Assembly (NCBI RefSeq): GCF_020889685.1
Contig: NZ_JACMYO010000026.1
Location: 1 to 59,053 of the forward strand
Direction: 5' to 3'
Origin: Bradyrhizobium oropedii
Lineage (GTDB): Bacteria; Pseudomonadota; Alphaproteobacteria; Rhizobiales; Xanthobacteraceae
Length of the DNA: 59,053 nt
The notes beneath the pieces are model-generated. The model was not told the origin of the DNA. It did not search any database and worked only from the letters and a program-made list of their open reading frames with translations. Of the stretch, positions 1 to 8,584 are shown one piece after another; within the stretch, counting starts at the first letter, position 1, and each line of letters starts with the position of its first letter. Both the position numbers and the translations under genes were made by a program.

Positions 1-441
1 CGCGGCGGCCGGCGTGCGCCCGACGATCGGCGCGATCTCCTCGAACGGCACCGCGAACATGTCGTGCAGCACGAATGCCAGCCGCTCGGCCGGCGCCAGC
101 GTCTCCAGCACCACGAGCAGCGCCGCGCCGACCGAATCCGTCATCTCGGTCTCGCGCTCGGAGGGATTGTCCGCGATCGGCTCCGGCACGTGCGGGCCCA
201 TCGGCTCCTCGCGGCGCGACTTGCGCGAGCGGAGCATGTCGAGGCAGATCCGCGCGATCACCGTGGTCAGCCATCCTCCGAGATTGTCGACCGCAGCGGC
301 ATCGGTGCGGCCAAGCCGCAGCCAGGCCTCCTGCACGGCGTCGTCGACCTCGGCGGTCGAACCCAGCATGCGGTAGGCCACCGCCCGCAAGCGCGGCCGG
401 TTGGCCTCGAACTGTTCGGTGAGAGAATTCTTCTCGTCCAT
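1..441 (-). CDS. ECF RNA polymerase sigma factor, SigJ-like (3' end outside window)
   Basis: The minus-strand frame starts at ATG 439-441 (MDEKNSL) and stays open to base 1, so 147 residues are present and the C-terminus is missing. The region-2 helix is clear (FEANRPRLRAVAYRMLGS, then DDAVQEAWLRL), as is the region-2.4-type segment WLTTVIARICLDMLRSRKSRR. Region 4 begins at LAPAERLAFVLHDMFAVPF and is cut at PIVGRTPAAA. The wording is that of the SigJ/ECF41-type family, which normally has a C-terminal SnoaL-like domain. It diverges from the carboxymuconolactone decarboxylase-family gene at 549, a pairing typical of ECF41 sigma factors and their target. Function as a stress sigma factor is inferred from family and context. 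Confidence 0.9.
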   Translation of the reverse strand, partial: MDEKNSLTEQFEANRPRLRAVAYRMLGSTAEVDDAVQEAWLRLGRTDAAAVDNLGGWLTTVIARICLDMLRSRKSRREEPMGPHVPEPIADNPSERETEMTDSVGAALLVVLETLAPAERLAFVLHDMFAVPFEEIAPIVGRTPAAA

Positions 442-548
442 CGGTCACATTCCCTTTGTCCGCTCCGTCATGGCCTTGACGAACGAAAGTCGGCCGATGT
501 GACAGCAGATCGGCACGGCAGCGTCAAAAGGCAAATCAGGAGAGTGAC

Positions 549-1007
549 ATGATGAAAGCCCGCATGAACCACCCGGTGATGGTTGTTCCCGATGCCATGA
601 AGGCGCTGCAGGCGCTCAGCGAGAGTACCAAGAAGGCGCTGCCGGAAAAGCTGCTCGAGCTGGTCCATCTGCGCGCCAGCCAGATCAATGGCTGCAGCGT
701 CTGTGTCGATATGCACCCAAAGCTCGCCCGGCGCGCCGGCGAGACCGACGAGCGGCTGTTTGCCGTCGGCGCCTGGCGCGACGCGCCGTATTTCACCGAA
801 GCCGAACGCTCCGCGCTGGCGCTGACCGAAGCGGTAACCCGGCTTAGCGACCGCGAGGACCCGGTGACGGATGCGGTGTGGGACGACGCGGCCAAGCATT
901 TCGACGAGCAGCAGCTTGCGTCTCTGGTGCTCGGCATCGCGGCGATCAACGTCTGGAACCGGCTGAACGTGGCCGTGCGCCAGCCGGTCGGTGCGTGGAA
1001 GGTGTGA
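549..1007 (+). CDS. Carboxymuconolactone decarboxylase-family / AhpD-like protein
   Basis: A 152-residue protein starting at the first of two tandem ATGs behind GGAG (about 7 nt). It carries the AhpD-type motif: C49-S-V-C52 followed by H56, within LRASQINGCSVCVDMHP. This is the redox-active CxxC of alkylhydroperoxidase-like members of the family. An all-alpha fold and thiol peroxidase activity are expected from the family. The substrate is unknown. It is divergently transcribed from the ECF sigma gene, and in ECF41 systems that sigma factor usually controls exactly this gene; the control is inferred. Confidence 0.92.
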   Translation: MMKARMNHPVMVVPDAMKALQALSESTKKALPEKLLELVHLRASQINGCSVCVDMHPKLARRAGETDERLFAVGAWRDAPYFTEAERSALALTEAVTRLSDREDPVTDAVWDDAAKHFDEQQLASLVLGIAAINVWNRLNVAVRQPVGAWKV

Positions 1008-1052
1008 TCTCCTCCCTGCTATTTGTGGGGAAAGAGCTTCCACACGCTCACT

Positions 1053-1194
1053 GCACCTCTCCCCTTGTGGGAGAGGTCGGATCGCATCGACAGATGCGAT
1101 CCGGGTGAGGGGTCTGTCTCCGCGGAGAGAACCCCTCACCCGGCGCGATGCCGCCGCGCGCCAGCCACCCTCTCCCACAAGGGGAGAGGGTGCA
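1053..1194. repeat. Intergenic inverted-repeat element
   Basis: The outer arms TGCACCTCTCCCCTTGTGGG (1053-1072) and the reverse complement at 1175-1194 bracket internal smaller dyads, including GCATCGACAGATGC near 1084-1097. It lies between the convergent ends of the CMD-like gene and the alpha/beta hydrolase. It resembles the long palindromic intergenic repeats of Bradyrhizobium chromosomes and may serve as a bidirectional terminator. Confidence 0.75.
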
Positions 1195-1198
1195 CCGC

Positions 1199-2020
1199 CT
1201 ATGCCGCCAGAAAATCCAGCACGATCTCGCAGTACCGCTGCGGCGCCTGCTCGAACATCGGATGCGTGGTGCCCGGGATCATCTCGGTGCGCGACCCCTT
1301 CACATTGGCGGCGAGCGCGTGCAGCACCTTCGGCAGCGCGCCCTTGGTGTTGGCACCGCCGATGAACAGCGTCGGCGCCTTGATCGCCTCCGCGTCGGCC
1401 TTCGAGAATGGCGGGCGCTGGTCGCGGGTCTGGCCGATCAACGTGGTCGCGTTGTCGCGCAAGAGCTGTTTGGAGGTTGCCGGAATCCGCTTCCAGGCGC
1501 CGGGGCCTTCGAGCGCGTCCATGAACATCTGCAAGCCGCCGTCGATGTCGCCCTTGGCGATCTCCGCGGCGCATGCCGCGAAGCGTGTTGCCAGCGGCGA
1601 GGGGCCCGGCTTGAAGTCGGGATCAAGCGTCTCGTCGAGCTCGCCGCCGGGCTCGGCGAGGATCAGCTTGCGCAGCAGGTCCGGCCGCCGTTGCGCGGCA
1701 CGGAAGCAGATATGGCCGCCGCGGGAATGCCCCATCAGGTCGACCGGCTTGGTGTCGAAGGCCGCGATGAAGGCGATCACATCGTCGACATGCTGCGCGA
1801 TCGAATAGGTGTCGCCGACACCGTCCCAATGCGCCGGGAAGAAATGCCGCAGGCTGACCGCAATCACGCGATGCGCCCGCGTCAGCGGGCCGAGCACCGC
1901 CGACCAGATCCGGAAGTCGCACAGCGAACCATGCACGCAGACCAGCGGCGGCCCATTGCCGGTATCTTTGCCGATATCGAGATAGGGCATGTCGAAACCG
2001 TTGACGTGGAGACTGTGCAT
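1199..2020 (-). CDS. Alpha/beta hydrolase
   Basis: A 273-residue alpha/beta-hydrolase fold protein with no signal peptide, so probably cytoplasmic. The oxyanion-hole motif CVHGS is near residue 30 and the nucleophile elbow is GHSRGG with Ser99. A C-terminal GTTHPMF supplies the likely catalytic His. The start was chosen at ATG 2020 (MHSLHVNGF), where the conserved fold begins; the frame is open to 2095 but that extension has no family features. The substrate cannot be read from the sequence; esterase, epoxide hydrolase-like or haloperoxidase-like activity are all possible. Confidence 0.88.
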   Translation of the reverse strand: MHSLHVNGFDMPYLDIGKDTGNGPPLVCVHGSLCDFRIWSAVLGPLTRAHRVIAVSLRHFFPAHWDGVGDTYSIAQHVDDVIAFIAAFDTKPVDLMGHSRGGHICFRAAQRRPDLLRKLILAEPGGELDETLDPDFKPGPSPLATRFAACAAEIAKGDIDGGLQMFMDALEGPGAWKRIPATSKQLLRDNATTLIGQTRDQRPPFSKADAEAIKAPTLFIGGANTKGALPKVLHALAANVKGSRTEMIPGTTHPMFEQAPQRYCEIVLDFLAA

Positions 2021-2166
2021 TGGGGGCTCGTGAAGGGCGGGGAGATGTTGTTGATTTAACCCAGGTTCCCACGGAATTCGGGTGGATAGCAACATTCTCC
2101 AAGCCTAGATTTCAGATCAACACCAGGCTCACGCGTGAGCTATTGAAGGAACATCTGGAGCGAGCC

Positions 2167-2709
2167 ATGACCGGCCAGCATTTTGCAATCTTCGAGACCA
2201 TCATCGGCGCCTGCGGCGTCGTCTGGGGCGAGCACGGCGTCACCGGCGTGCAGCTGCCGATGGGCACCGAGGAGAAGACCCGCAAGCGGATTGCCCAGCG
2301 CAACGGCGACGTCACCGAGGCGGCCCCGCCCGTCGAGGTGCAGCATGCGATCGACGGCATGATCGAGCTGCTCGCCGGCAAGCCGAACGACCTCGCCGAC
2401 ATCGTGCTCGATCTCGACGGCGTCCCGGCGTTCAATCGCGGCGTCTACGACATCGCGCGCAAAATCCCGCCCGGGAAAACCGTGACCTATGGCGACATCG
2501 CCAAGCAGCTCGGCGGCGTCGAGCTGTCGCGCGATGTCGGCCAGGCGCTCGGCCGCAACCCGTGCCCGATCGTGGTACCGTGCCACCGTGTGCTGGCGGC
2601 CGGCAACAAGCCGGGCGGCTTCTCGGCCAATGGTGGCGTCGTGACCAAGCTGAAGATGCTGCAGATCGAAGGCGCGGTGGTGAACCACACGCCGAGCTTG
2701 TTTGATTGA
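2167..2709 (+). CDS. ogt: Methylated-DNA--protein-cysteine methyltransferase
   Basis: A 180-residue suicide DNA-repair protein that moves the methyl group from O6-methylguanine onto its own cysteine. The active site PCHRV is present with Cys139, preceded by the helix-turn-helix region (GKTVTYGDIAKQLG) and the conserved RDVGQALGRNPCPIVVP. It has no Ada-type N-terminal domain, so it is the stand-alone Ogt form. The ATG at 2167 follows GGAG. The upstream neighbour at 1199-2020 is divergent. Confidence 0.93.
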   Translation: MTGQHFAIFETIIGACGVVWGEHGVTGVQLPMGTEEKTRKRIAQRNGDVTEAAPPVEVQHAIDGMIELLAGKPNDLADIVLDLDGVPAFNRGVYDIARKIPPGKTVTYGDIAKQLGGVELSRDVGQALGRNPCPIVVPCHRVLAAGNKPGGFSANGGVVTKLKMLQIEGAVVNHTPSLFD

Positions 2710-2726
2710 GGACGTGGTCTTCTTAT

Positions 2727-2756
2727 CCTCCCCTGGAGGGGCCCCTCCAGGGGAGG
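2727..2756. terminator. Perfect GC-rich palindrome between convergent genes
   Basis: CCTCCCCTGGAGGGG is followed directly by its reverse complement, giving a near-loopless 15-bp hairpin just after the ogt stop and before the end of the minus-strand MBL gene. There is no T tract, so it is either a bidirectional hairpin terminator or a REP-like element. Confidence 0.5.
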
Positions 2757-2788
2757 GTGGTAGCAAGGTTGCCGCGAATTCAGTTCGC

Positions 2789-3661
2789 CTATTTCACCGT
2801 CTCGCACACGAACCCGTTGCCCTTCCGTCTGATCTTGCCGACCGTCGGCGAGGGGAAGTGCGCAGGGCAGCACAGCGTGTCGGTGTCGCAATAGCGCTCC
2901 AGGAAGCTGCGGCGCGTTTTTGCCGCCAGCGTCGGGTCGACGTCGAACTTCGGCGACAGCTCTGGATAGAGCGTCTGGATCGGCGAGTGCATCAAATCGC
3001 CGGCAAACACCGCATCATCCTTGCCGCGGCCGAAGGTGAAGGCGACATGGCCCGGGGTGTGGCCGGGCGTCGGCAGGATACGCATATGGTCGCCGATCGC
3101 AAAATCGTTGCCGACCAGTTCGGCCCGCTTGGCTTCCACCACCGGCAGCACGCTGTCCACGAACGGCGGGACCTCGGCCTTGGCGTTGGTCTCGGTCCAG
3201 TAGTCGAACTCACTCTTGTCGAACACGTAGCGCGCGTTCGGGAAGGTCGGCACCCAGCGGCCGTTCTCCAACCGCGTGTTCCAGCCGACATGATCGACAT
3301 GCAGATGCGTGCACATCACATAGTCGATGTCGTCGACCGCGAAGCCGGCTGACGCAAGGCCACGCAGATAATTGTCGTCGGTCTTCATGTTCCAGGTCGG
3401 CCGTCCCGGCCGAGGCTTGTGGTTGCCGATACAGCTGTCGATCAGGATGGTGTGGTGCGGCGTCTTCACGATGTAGGACTGGAACGCCAGGATCAATGTG
3501 TCGCTGTCGTCGAGCGCGCCGGCCGCTTTCATCCAGGCGCGGTTCTCGGCGAGCACTTCGGGTGTCAATCCGGGCAGCATGTCGTGCGCGGGCAGGAACA
3601 GCCCTTCCTCCTCGACGATGCGATGAATGGTGAGATCGCCGGCGGCAAATTTCAGGCTCAT
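2789..3661 (-). CDS. MBL-fold metallo-hydrolase
   Basis: A 290-residue metallo-beta-lactamase-superfamily hydrolase. The zinc motif HLHVDH is at residues 119-124, followed by the third-ligand region TPGHTPGH and the fourth-ligand region VFAGDLMH. There is no signal peptide. The start at ATG 3661 (MSLKFAAGDL) was chosen because upstream codons of the open frame do not look like this protein. It shares long identical blocks with the gene at 5700-6548 (HLHVDHVGWNT, WVPTF.NARYVF), so the two are paralogues in one cluster. Substrate unknown; members of this clade cleave lactones and related esters. Confidence 0.9.
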   Translation of the reverse strand: MSLKFAAGDLTIHRIVEEEGLFLPAHDMLPGLTPEVLAENRAWMKAAGALDDSDTLILAFQSYIVKTPHHTILIDSCIGNHKPRPGRPTWNMKTDDNYLRGLASAGFAVDDIDYVMCTHLHVDHVGWNTRLENGRWVPTFPNARYVFDKSEFDYWTETNAKAEVPPFVDSVLPVVEAKRAELVGNDFAIGDHMRILPTPGHTPGHVAFTFGRGKDDAVFAGDLMHSPIQTLYPELSPKFDVDPTLAAKTRRSFLERYCDTDTLCCPAHFPSPTVGKIRRKGNGFVCETVK

Positions 3662-3680
3662 GGTGATTCCTTGGATGAGG

Positions 3681-3856
3681 TCAGTGCGCGTCCCGCACGG
3701 CGGGAATGTTGATGTTGGCGAGGATATCCATCGCCGCAAGGTCTTGCTCCGGCGGGGGCTGTACCGGGCTGCCGTCATCATCATCACAAAGTCGAGATCG
3801 GAGACGGTCAGCGCGAGCACTGGGCTCGCGCTGAAAATCGAGAGGCGGGGACGCAT
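3681..3856 (-). pseudogene. Possible frameshifted small gene remnant
   Basis: Two minus-strand frames look coding by their GC-rich third positions and meet around 3755-3775. The first begins at ATG 3856 (MRPRLSIFSASPV, then LTVSDLDFVMMM). The second ends at TGA 3681 (PPEQDLAAMDILANINIP). Together they would give a 55-60 residue product after one frameshift. There is no family recognition. It may also be an untranslated spacer between the GST and MBL genes. Confidence 0.22.
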
Positions 3857-3890
3857 TCGCGCATCGTCATTCTCCCCGCGCTTTTCTTTG

Positions 3891-4505
3891 CTACGCCGGC
3901 GGCGGCGCCGAGATCTTCACCGACGGCCGCTCCAGCATTTTCTGGTAGAAGGCGTCGAGCTTCGGATAGGCCTTGCGCCACCCGCAATCGGCGAAGCGGA
4001 AATCGGCATAGCCGAGCACACAAACGAGGCCGATCTGCGCGATGTCGAACGACGAGCCGTTCAGCACGTCCGGCCGGTTCTCGAACCGTGCCATGCCGGC
4101 CCAGGCCCTGTTCCAGTGATCGTCATACCAGGCCTGCCACAGCGAGCCCTGCGGCCGCACCATCTTCTCGTAGCGGCACAGCAGCATCGAATCGAGCATG
4201 CCGTTGAGCAGTGAGTGATCGGTCTTCAGCTGCCAGCGCCGCGGGCCATAGCCCGGGATCAGCCGGCCGCCGCCGATCTCGTTGAGATATTCGACGATGA
4301 CGTAGGAATCCAGGATCACGTCGCCATGGTCGAGGATCAGCACCGGCAGTTTCTTCAGCGGCGAGATCTTGGAATATTCGTCGTTGGCCGTACCGGGCGC
4401 AACGGTCGCCGGAACGAACTCGATCTTGTCGATCAGGCCGAGCTCGATTGCCGCGATGCGCACCTTGCGGGCGAACGGGGAGGCGGGAGAGAAGGTGAGT
4501 TTCAT
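3891..4505 (-). CDS. Glutathione S-transferase family protein
   Basis: A 204-residue two-domain GST. The N-terminal thioredoxin-like domain begins KLTFSPASPFARKVRIAA and holds the cis-proline motif KLPVLIL and the glutathione-binding segment LDSYVIVEYL. The C-terminal helical domain ends with KLDAFYQKMLERPSVK. It probably conjugates or isomerises an aromatic or electrophilic intermediate in the cytoplasm. It is co-directional with the flanking MBL and FAH-family genes, consistent with a shared degradative role (inference). Confidence 0.92.
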   Translation of the reverse strand: MKLTFSPASPFARKVRIAAIELGLIDKIEFVPATVAPGTANDEYSKISPLKKLPVLILDHGDVILDSYVIVEYLNEIGGGRLIPGYGPRRWQLKTDHSLLNGMLDSMLLCRYEKMVRPQGSLWQAWYDDHWNRAWAGMARFENRPDVLNGSSFDIAQIGLVCVLGYADFRFADCGWRKAYPKLDAFYQKMLERPSVKISAPPPA

Positions 4506-4531
4506 GGAGATGACCTCTTTCCGAACGTACA

Positions 4532-4710
4532 GTCGTCATCCTGAGGAGCGCGCCCTTGGGCGCGCGTCTCGAAGGATGGGAAGTGATCGATGCTCGTCCG
4601 TCACCATTCCGACGGATGGATGACGGCGTCCTTGGCTCATCCTTCGAGACGCGCGCGTTGCGCGCTCCTCCAGCGACAACGGCGAAGCCGTTGCGCGGGG
4701 ATGACGATCC
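4532..4710. repeat. Intergenic inverted-repeat element
   Basis: CATCCTGAGGAGCGCGC followed by GTCTCGAAGGATG near 4537-4578 returns in inverted form as CATCCTTCGAGACGCGCG near 4638-4655. A further dyad, CGCAACGGCTTCGCC type, lies near 4680-4697. The same wording recurs at 43078-43197. This is a dispersed non-coding repeat with no gene in it. Confidence 0.75.
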
Positions 4711-4716
4711 CGCAAA

Positions 4717-5559
4717 TTACGCCGCGACGATTTCCTGGCGCTGGTCGCCGAGGCCCTCGATGCCGAGCGTCACGACGTCGCCGACGTTGAGGAAGGTCGG
4801 CGGCTTCATGCCGAGACCGACGCCGGGCGGGGTGCCTGTCGTGATGATATCGCCGGGCAGCAGCGTCATGAACTGCGAGACGTAGGAGATGCACTTCGCC
4901 ATCGTGAAGATCATTGTCTTGGTCGAGCCGGTCTGGCGGCGCTGGCCGTTGACGTCGAGCCACATCGACAGGTTCTGCACGTCGGCGATTTCGTCCTTGG
5001 TGACCAGCCACGGGCCGACCGGACCGAACGTGTCGTGCGACTTGCCCTTGGTCCACTGTCCGAGGCGCTCGGTCTGGAAGTTGCGCTCGGAGACGTCGTT
5101 ACAGACGCAATAACCGGCGACGTGGTTCAGCGCGTCGGCCTCCGAGACGTACTTGGCGCGGGTGCCGATGATCGCGGCGATCTCGACTTCCCAGTCGAGC
5201 TTGGTCGAGCCGCGCGGCTTCTCGACCGCATCGTTCGGGCCGGACAGCGAGGTATTCGCCTTCATGAAGATGATCGGTTCAGTCGGGATCGCGGCGCCGG
5301 TTTCCTTGGCATGGTCGGAATAGTTCAGGCCGATCGCGACGAACTTCGAGATGGCGGTGACCGGGGCGCCGAAGCGCGGCTTGCCCGAGACGGCGGGCAG
5401 GGAGGCGGGATCGAGGGCAGCAAGCTTCTTCAGCTGTTCCGGCGAATAGGCGTCGCCCGTCAGGTCCTTCAGATGCGCCGAGAGGTCGCGGAGCTGGCCG
5501 GATTTATCGATCAGGCCGGGCTTTTCCGCACCCTTTTCGCCATAACGAACAAGCTTCAT
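4717..5559 (-). CDS. Fumarylacetoacetate hydrolase-family protein
   Basis: A 280-residue FAH/HpcE-fold enzyme. It has the N-terminal cap domain (MKLVRYGEKG) and the catalytic core with the metal-binding E-x-E run in LDWEVEIAAIIG, plus NDVSERNFQ, KGKSHDTFGPVGPWLV and TGTPPGVGLG. These residues bind the divalent metal and acyl group in acylpyruvate hydrolases and related C-C lyases or isomerases of aromatic meta-cleavage pathways. The ATG at 5559 has AGGGAG 8 nt upstream. An in-frame GTG at 5568 is a less likely start. The exact substrate is unresolved. Confidence 0.92.
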   Translation of the reverse strand: MKLVRYGEKGAEKPGLIDKSGQLRDLSAHLKDLTGDAYSPEQLKKLAALDPASLPAVSGKPRFGAPVTAISKFVAIGLNYSDHAKETGAAIPTEPIIFMKANTSLSGPNDAVEKPRGSTKLDWEVEIAAIIGTRAKYVSEADALNHVAGYCVCNDVSERNFQTERLGQWTKGKSHDTFGPVGPWLVTKDEIADVQNLSMWLDVNGQRRQTGSTKTMIFTMAKCISYVSQFMTLLPGDIITTGTPPGVGLGMKPPTFLNVGDVVTLGIEGLGDQRQEIVAA

Positions 5560-5699
5560 GTTGATCACTCCCTACGATGTCTTGAGGATTGTTACTGGTA
5601 TACCTCGACACGCTTCATGGAACAGCGCGGGCGGAAATTCAACCGCCATGAGCGCGTTGCATTGCAGCCAAGCCTTTATTCAAGGCCGGTTCGGGCCGA

Positions 5700-6548
5700 T
5701 CATGCGAGCGCGACGAACCTGAAGGCGTTGCCGTCGCGCTTGATGTGGCCGGCATTGAAATGCCCGCCGATCACCAGCGTCGGCGTATCGGCAAAGCGCG
5801 AGAACAGCTCGCGCCGCGTCGCGGCCGATTGCTTCTGGTCGGAGTCGGCAGTCGACGACCAGTCGAGGTGATACATCTGGCAGGGATGATGCGCGACGTC
5901 GCCGGTCAGCAGCCCTTCCTCGCCAGCGGACTTGATGTGGATGCTCATGTGGCCGGGGCTGTGACCCGGCGTCGGGATCAGCGTGATCTCTTCGGTCAGG
6001 CGGTAATCGCTCGGCACCAGCTCGGCATTGCCGGCATCCGCGATCGGCTTCACCGAGTCGGCGAACACGGCGGCATGCGCGCTATCGTCGCTGTGGTCGC
6101 GCCAGTGCTCGTATTCAGTCCTGCCGAATACGTAACGCGCGTTGGCGAAGGTCGGCACCCATTTGCCGCCGGCGAGTTTCGTGTTCCAGCCGACATGATC
6201 GACATGTAGATGCGTGCACAGCACGGTGTCGATGCTGTCAGGGGCAAATCCGGCCGCGGTCAGTTTTTCGAGGAACGGATCGCTGCGGTTGTTCCAGGTC
6301 GGCACGTTGCGGCCCTGCTTGTCGTTGCCGAGCCCGGTGTCGACGATGATGCGGTGCTCCGGCGTTTCCACCAGCAGTGAATGGATCGACATTTTCAGCC
6401 GGCCGTCTTCATTGGCGAAATGCGGGATCAGCCAAGGCAGGCTCTGGATCTCTTCCCGGCCGGCCAACGGCAGGATGAAGCGTGTGCTGCCGACGGTCTC
6501 GAGCTCGACGACTTTTGTGATTTTGACCTTGCCGATCGTCCATTGCAT
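5700..6548 (-). CDS. MBL-fold metallo-hydrolase (paralogue of the one at 2789)
   Basis: A 282-residue metallo-beta-lactamase-fold hydrolase with HLHVDH at residues 113-118, PTPGHSPGHMS for the third zinc ligand, and LLTGDVAHHP. It is cytoplasmic, with no leader. The architecture and motifs match the protein at 2789-3661 closely, arguing for duplication within this cluster. It lies between the FAH-family gene and the quinone reductase, all on the minus strand. Confidence 0.9.
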   Translation of the reverse strand: MQWTIGKVKITKVVELETVGSTRFILPLAGREEIQSLPWLIPHFANEDGRLKMSIHSLLVETPEHRIIVDTGLGNDKQGRNVPTWNNRSDPFLEKLTAAGFAPDSIDTVLCTHLHVDHVGWNTKLAGGKWVPTFANARYVFGRTEYEHWRDHSDDSAHAAVFADSVKPIADAGNAELVPSDYRLTEEITLIPTPGHSPGHMSIHIKSAGEEGLLTGDVAHHPCQMYHLDWSSTADSDQKQSAATRRELFSRFADTPTLVIGGHFNAGHIKRDGNAFRFVALA

Positions 6549-6679
6549 GCGGCGTGCCCTCGGTTTCTTGTTTCTCGCCGGATCATGCGGGCTTCCGCGC
6601 GCCGGCGCAATGGATCAAGCAAGCGCCCCACCTCACCTCGCCCCGCCTGCGGGGAGAGGGAGAAGCGAGCGCGTGCCCA

Positions 6680-7669
6680 TCATCGCGCGCAGTCGACGAT
6701 CACGGTGCCGATCTTGTCGCCCTTCTCGACGGCGAGATGAGCCTCGACGGTCTCCGCCAGCGCGAATTGCCCGGCGATGTTGTGCACGCGGGTGCCCGAC
6801 TCCAGCCAGTTCGTGATGTCGGCCTGCGCGGCGGCGAGTAGCGGCGGCGGCAGCGCGAACAACACCAGCGAGCGCACCGTGATGCATTTCTCCATCAATT
6901 CGCGCACCGGCAGCACAGGCGTGCGGTTGCCGTTGGTGGCATAGACCGCGATCGTCGAGTTCAACGCCATGATCTTCAGCGTGGTCGCGAGGTTGCCGCC
7001 GAAATCGACGTCGATCACGCGGTCGACGCCGCGGTTCTCGGTGAAGGCCATCACCTTGGAGACGACGTCCTCGGTCCGGTAATTGACGACCGTATCGGCG
7101 CCGGCAAGCCGCGCCTCCACGTCCTTGACCTGCGAGCTCACGGTCGCAATCACGCGCGCGCCGCCCCACTTTGCCAATTGCACCGCGTAGTGACCGACAG
7201 CACCGGCGCCGCCGGTGACCAGTACCGTTTGCCCGGAGATCGGGCCGTCGGCAAACAGCGCGCACCACGCCGTCATGCAGGGAATGCCGAGCGTGGCTCC
7301 AGCCGCGAACGAGACGTCCTGCGGCAGCGGCGTCACCAGATAATCGGCGAGCGTGATGTACTCGGCCGCGGTGCCGAAGGCGCGCCCGTTGCGCTGGCCA
7401 TTGAACAGCCAGACGCGATCGCCGACGGCAAAACGCGACACGCCTTCACCGATCTGGTCGATGATCCCCGCGCCGTCGCTGTTCGGGATCACGCGCCGAA
7501 ACTCCATCGCGCGATAGTTGCCGCTGCGGCGACCGACATCGGCCGGATTGACGCCGGAGGCCTCGAGGCGAACCCGGACTTCGCCGAGCGCAGCCTCGGG
7601 CGTCAGCATCTCGCCGACGGTGAGCACCGTCGGCGCCGCGCCGGTTCGTTCGTACCAAACGGCTTTCAC
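6680..7669 (-). CDS. NADPH:quinone reductase-like zinc-free alcohol dehydrogenase (MDR family)
   Basis: A medium-chain dehydrogenase/reductase of 329 residues. It has the GroES-like N-terminal domain (KAVWYERTG through GVNPADVGRRSG) and the Rossmann nucleotide-binding motif VLVTGGAGAVGHYAVQLAKWGGARV. There are no structural-zinc cysteines, as in quinone oxidoreductases (QOR/zeta-crystallin type). The GTG start at 7667-7669 overlaps the TGA of the upstream SDR gene by four bases (GTGA), indicating translational coupling. It reduces quinones or enones with NADPH by family inference. Confidence 0.9.
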   Translation of the reverse strand: MKAVWYERTGAAPTVLTVGEMLTPEAALGEVRVRLEASGVNPADVGRRSGNYRAMEFRRVIPNSDGAGIIDQIGEGVSRFAVGDRVWLFNGQRNGRAFGTAAEYITLADYLVTPLPQDVSFAAGATLGIPCMTAWCALFADGPISGQTVLVTGGAGAVGHYAVQLAKWGGARVIATVSSQVKDVEARLAGADTVVNYRTEDVVSKVMAFTENRGVDRVIDVDFGGNLATTLKIMALNSTIAVYATNGNRTPVLPVRELMEKCITVRSLVLFALPPPLLAAAQADITNWLESGTRVHNIAGQFALAETVEAHLAVEKGDKIGTVIVDCAR

Positions 7670-8448
7670 AGCGTGCCCGGGAAAGCACCGCCATCGAGCA
7701 GGATGTTCTGCCCGGTGATGAAGCCGGCCTTGTCGCCGCACAGGAACGCGCAGGCATAGCCGAACTCGTCGGGACGGCCGAAGCGGCCGGCAGGATTCAG
7801 CTTGGCACGCTCGGTCAGGACCTGGTCGGCCGAGATGCCGCGCTTTTCAGCCTCAGGCTTTGCTGTGCCGCGCAGACGGTCGGTGTCGAACGGGCCGGGC
7901 AGCAGGCCGTTGATGGTGACGTTGTTGATCACGGTCTTGCGCGACAGGCCGGCGACGAAGCCGGTGAGGCCGGCGCGAGCGCCGTTGGACAGGCCGAGAA
8001 TTTCGATCGGCGCCTTCACCGCGGCCGAGGTGATGTTGACGATGCGGCCGAACTTGCGCGCCATCATGCCGTCGACGGTCGCCTTGATCAGCTCGATCGG
8101 CGTCAGCATGTTGGCGTCGATCGCCTTGATCCAGTCGTCGCGGGTCCAGTTGCGGAAGTCGCCGGGCGGCGGGCCGCCGGCATTGTTGATCAGGATGTCC
8201 GGATCGGGGCAGGCCTTGAGCACGGCTTCGCGCCCTGCCGGGGTCGTGATGTCACCGACGATCTCGGTGACGGTGACGCCGGGATGGCCTTTACGGATCT
8301 CGTCGGCGGTCTGCTTCAGCGCCTCGGCGCCGCGCGCCGTCAGCGTGACATGCACACCCTCGTTGGCGAGCGCGATCGCGCAGGCGCGGCCCAGTCCCTT
8401 GCTCGATGCGCAGACGATGGCGCGGCGGCCTTTGATTCCAAGATCCAC
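7666..8448 (-). CDS. SDR-family oxidoreductase
   Basis: A 260-residue classical short-chain dehydrogenase/reductase. The cofactor motif is ASSKGLGRACA (TGxxxGxG variant with Ser-Ser), followed by ILINNAGG. The catalytic segment is atypical: the Ser lies in NITSAAVKAP, but the usual YxxxK appears as LSNGARAG, so the normal Tyr-Lys pair is not evident at that position. The GTG at 8448 was chosen because GGGAG lies 7 nt upstream; the frame is open further but without family features. It is coupled to the quinone reductase downstream. Confidence 0.88.
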   Translation of the reverse strand: MDLGIKGRRAIVCASSKGLGRACAIALANEGVHVTLTARGAEALKQTADEIRKGHPGVTVTEIVGDITTPAGREAVLKACPDPDILINNAGGPPPGDFRNWTRDDWIKAIDANMLTPIELIKATVDGMMARKFGRIVNITSAAVKAPIEILGLSNGARAGLTGFVAGLSRKTVINNVTINGLLPGPFDTDRLRGTAKPEAEKRGISADQVLTERAKLNPAGRFGRPDEFGYACAFLCGDKAGFITGQNILLDGGAFPGTL

Positions 8449-8584
8449 GAGTTCGCTCCCTGTGATGTCGGATAGGTTTGTAAAGGTTCGATGGCGGCAG
8501 TCTAGCCAAGCTCGGCGGCGCCGGTAAGGGACGTGCAATGCATAAGTGCATGCCGGGTCGGAACAGGCGGGTGAGCCCGATCGG

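Noticed and set aside
2727..2756. Perfect palindrome as a regulator binding site
   Set aside because: It lies between the 3' ends of convergent genes, where a terminator or repeat role is far more likely.
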